Shown here piece by piece: positions 61,184 through 64,000 of a stretch of DNA of 64,000 bases. The notes beneath the pieces are model-generated. The model was not told the DNA's origin, made no database searches, and saw only the letters and a program-made list of their open reading frames with translations. Made by a program: the position numbers and the translations under genes. Numbering within the stretch: the stretch's first letter is position 1; the number at the start of each line of letters is the position of its first letter. The stretch is from Papilionanthe hookeriana x Papilionanthe teres. Its lineage: Eukaryota; Streptophyta; Magnoliopsida; Asparagales; Orchidaceae. The stretch spans positions 74,398,709-74,462,708 of the forward strand of contig CM040424.1 of NCBI GenBank assembly GCA_022702705.1, written 5' to 3'.

Positions 61184-62064
61184 TGATGTGTGCTAGAAAA
61201 TTCGCGGCGGTAGAGTCGCAGATAATCGTCTTAGCGTTGTACGAGATTTCAGCACACACACAGATGAAAAGGGAACAAACAGTGACTCCAGAAGTTTTTA
61301 CGTGGAAAACCCGTAAAGGGAAAAACCACTGGGACAGACCTAGTTGCGAGAATCCACTATTGATTGACGTTTACAGAAATCTCTCGTCCCACAGATGGGA
61401 AAGGGTAATTATATGATATAGATTACAATGTTGACTGACGGTATATGGATGATGGTAGTGGTCGACGATCGACGGTGGTCCACGGCGATCGGTAGTCGTC
61501 CACGACCTTCAGCGGTGGTCGACGACTATCGGCGGTGGTCGGCGAGGATGCAGAGCTGCTACTTCTTCTCAAGTCTTCAGACTCTCTTTTGGTCCTCCCC
61601 TCTCTCATGTGAGAGTTGGGGTCTATTTACTAGGCTTCTGGGTGCAATTAATGCAACCATTTCGATCGGACGGTTCAGAAGGCTCCCCTCGATCTGACGG
61701 CGTTTAAGGGGCATTTTATGGCTTTAACGATGTCGGAATTGAGTGATATTAGGCTCGTTGGATTCGTCTTGTCGAGACGCTCGATTCGAATATAAGATTG
61801 CTGGTGTCGACATTTGTTTGACCTTCCAAATGTGTCCGAAAATCTTCTAAGAATGGTTTAATGACTCGATCTTGGCTTGATTTGATTCATATTAGATTAG
61901 TTTTTACATCATTAAGTCCGTCTCATCGAGCCGGTCGGTTGACTATAAGTTTCATCGAAATCGGATCTCTCAGTATATCTTTTTATCAAGATTTGAATGT
62001 TTCATATTCACTAGATTGCATCGAGATTCGTGCTAGATGATGAAAATTTATTGGTGGCGTATCA
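61184..62064 (-). repeat. Gypsy-type LTR, element 5' LTR
   Basis: 881 bp. Next to it, on the element's 5' side of the interior, is the primer site (reverse complement of about 61164-61180). The internal GGTGGTC array is shortened compared with the partner LTR. Confidence 0.9.
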
Positions 62065-62069
62065 ATTCT

Positions 62070-62830
62070 CATGATACAAATGTTCTTTTTGTAATCAGTA
62101 ATGCCCACGGTAATTAAGTCATCGTCTTTTTTTTGTTGATGTTTTTCGAGCATGAAATCCTTTTGGCATGGAAGAAAATGCTTAGATGCCCAACCACTGG
62201 GCCACCATCTCATTTGCCTTTGACCATATTGTTGATGTTGATATTTTCATTGCTTGCAACAACAATGATCTCAAAGATCATCACTTGCCTTCTTAGAACT
62301 TAATTTTTGTTAGCGTGTACATAGTGATGAAGCAAATTATTCATTCTCTCAATAACTTCAAGGATACTAATATATAAATCCAATTTAATGTTAGGTATGG
62401 CTCATATACTAGAAATTTAGAGTTTCTTGGTGAAGAAGTATGTCTCTTCATATTTAGTGGGTTGGGGGAGCGAGGGCGAGTTAGTAATTTATCTATGAAT
62501 TTTATCTATAAATAGATATGTAATCTTATGAGTATGTTTGAACCGAATTTGTAACTCCTCTGAAATAATGAATTCGTCGCTCTGCTCCCGATGACATAAG
62601 CATGTCTTTTCCATATATGTATTTACAAATCACCTTAACTTTCATATATTTAAATGAATATCATCCAAATCTTGATTATATGTATAAATATGCAAATATA
62701 AAATTATACATATAAATATCCAAAACAAACTATCTGGGAAATCGAAACTCACTTTAAACTATATTTGTCGTGTATTTTAAACTAGGCTAGAGTTACAAAT
62801 ACATGGCAATCCGAGTCCACTGGCACGGTC
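62070..62830. repeat. Copy-B segment shared with C but missing from A
   Basis: 62070-62385 matches the reverse complement of 20670-21040 (copy C). 62385-62830 has no counterpart in A or C within this window and nothing recognisable in it. Copy A jumps from its empty site almost directly to the block beginning at 62840, so A probably suffered a deletion here. Confidence 0.6.
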
Positions 62831-63287
62831 TAAACGTAAAAAATAACGTTCAGGTGCTAGATATGAAAATACATTCAGAATTGAGGGGTTTGTTTGTAAA
62901 TATCCTAAAAGATAAATATTAAAATAAAAATAATCACTGATTCCCCCATCACATGCATTCTGCACTTCTGCCATGTGCCTCCCCAGCATTCAGAATTCAT
63001 TCCACTTGTCATCTTCTCAGATCATTCATAATAAATGCATTTAATTTTTCATAAAGTTACATACATTATTAAATCAGGTCACATTTTTAATAAGCTATGT
63101 TTTATGTGCACTTTCTAATTGAATATTATGTTATTTATGTTTTCAAGGGGAAAAAAGTACTTAATAAAATCATATTTTGAATAAACCTTTCAACAATGAG
63201 CATCAACTTATTAAATTTATTTTTAAACAAAATATAAGTTTTGAATATTTAACATAGCTTATTAATCACAAATAATCTTGTATGGTT

Positions 63288-63844
63288 CGAAAAAATATTA
63301 CATCAGGACTCCGCACGTAGAACTACCTGCGGAGTCCAATAAAATGACTTCACGTGGAAGTGACAAAAAAATAAAAAAACGGCATGATAACACAGTGGAA
63401 TGTTCTCCCGGTGTTATTTCATATTATTAAGTGTTATTGTGGTCGTTTTGATGTGTTATTGTGTTATGAGAATATTATCGGTGTTAGAATAACACAATAA
63501 CACATCAATAACACATGAATAACACATAATAACACCTGAATAATATGAAATAATACGGGGAAAATATTTCCTGTGTTACTTGACCGACATGGGAATATTC
63601 TCACCGTGTTATTCAGATGTTATTTTGTGCTATTATGTTATGAAAATATTCCGTGTTATAATAACACATCAAAATCACCACAATAACACTTAATAATGTT
63701 GAATAACACGGCAAAAATATTCTCCCATTGTTACTCCCATGTTACCCGCCGTTTTTTTTATTTTTCTGTCACTTCCATGTGGAGTTATTTTATTGAACTC
63801 CGCACGTAAATATACGTGCGGAGTCTTGATGTAATATTTCTTCG
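63288..63844. mobile_element. Foldback/MITE element with AATAACAC arrays, copy B
   Basis: 557 bp. Ends are CGAAAAAATATTACATCA and the complement of CGAAGAAATATTACATCA. It is flanked by TATGGTT on both sides (63281-63287 and 63845-63851; 8 bp if the terminal C is counted). Next to the ends are small hairpins of GGACTCCGCACGTA and its complement, then long inverted arms with TTCACGTGGAAGTGACA. The centre is GTGTTATT and AATAACAC arrays. It has no coding capacity. Copy A holds the older-looking version. Confidence 0.8.
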
Positions 63845-64000
63845 TATGGTTCATATACCAGATAAGGGACAAATGCTAGAGCGGAACAAAGCGAGCCAGC
63901 GAAGCTGAGCAAGCAAGAAAGAGTGTGGCGGAGCTCGCGAGCAGAGTGGAGATTCAGTAATTTCATAATTACATATTATACTCAAGGGTTATATATAAAT

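Larger units (their letters stand above)
56745..62064 (-). mobile_element. Non-autonomous Ty3/gypsy-type LTR retrotransposon, gag only
   Basis: LTRs at 56745-57632 (888 bp) and 61184-62064 (881 bp) begin and end TG...CA. The target-site duplication is ATTCT (56740-56744 and 62065-62069). On the minus strand the 5' LTR is followed by GTT and the primer site TGGCGCCGTCTGTGGGA. A polypurine tract AATAGGGGGG stands before the 3' LTR. The 3551-bp interior encodes a decayed gypsy-type gag near the 5' side, then tandem repeats. No protease, reverse transcriptase or integrase was read, so it depends on another element (a LARD-like layout). Confidence 0.92.
54252..64000 (+). repeat. Complex repeat family, copy B
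   Basis: Matches copy A in the same direction: 54252-55565 (A 12534-13880), 55620-56740 (A 16100-17215) and 62840-64000 (A 17255-18420). 62065-62385 matches inverted copy C. It is interrupted by the gypsy-type element 56745-62064. The left end is hidden by the gap and the right end lies beyond the window. It contains one long intact-looking frame (55184-55504) and a second, 56303-56494, whose counterpart can be recognised in copy C. Neither is identifiable by family. Confidence 0.8.

Noticed and set aside
1..64000. tRNA, rRNA or other structural RNA genes
   Set aside because: I looked for tRNA B-box-like and 5S-like words on both strands and saw no convincing gene; a covariance-model scan would be decisive.

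Overview
This is nuclear DNA from a flowering plant, taken from a draft assembly: it holds one run of exactly 500 Ns. Evidence is the large AT-rich introns with GT-AG borders, plant-type sucrose synthase and CARM1-type arginine methyltransferase genes, and plant LTR retrotransposons. The sucrose synthase N-terminus resembles the SUS3/SUSA-type clade. A non-grass monocot seems plausible to me, but that is a guess from memory of the family.

Layout. 1-12107: first eight coding exons of a PRMT4/CARM1-like gene on the minus strand; the rest lies left of the window, and its introns hold RTE-type LINE fragments and MITE-like elements. 12534-18420: copy A of a complex repeat that recurs as copy B (54252 to the window end) and partly as inverted copy C (about 20670-21540). 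19104-19466: an intronless gene for a small membrane protein. 21541-24820: decayed repeats and minisatellites. 24827-26318: a complete TRIM-type mini-retrotransposon with target-site duplication. 27491-52831: a complete sucrose synthase gene whose 15 coding exons join to 2421 nt (806 codons plus stop) with every intron phase agreeing. Introns 8 (10.3 kb) and 10 (8.7 kb) are swollen by transposons: a foldback element made of inverted short-repeat arrays, remnants of a large LTR element, a complete but dead Ty1/copia element, and a solo LTR. 53752-54251: assembly gap, directly abutting copy B. 56745-62064: a Ty3/gypsy-type element on the minus strand with LTRs, tRNA primer site, decayed gag and no pol, inserted into copy B; copies A and C show the empty site.

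The three genes are unrelated housekeeping or metabolic genes, not a pathway cluster. I found no new biochemical system. The most unusual structures are the foldback elements built from short AT-rich words, the 121-bp higher-order GC-rich repeat inside the gypsy-type element, and the shared, gene-like A/B/C repeat family of unknown origin.
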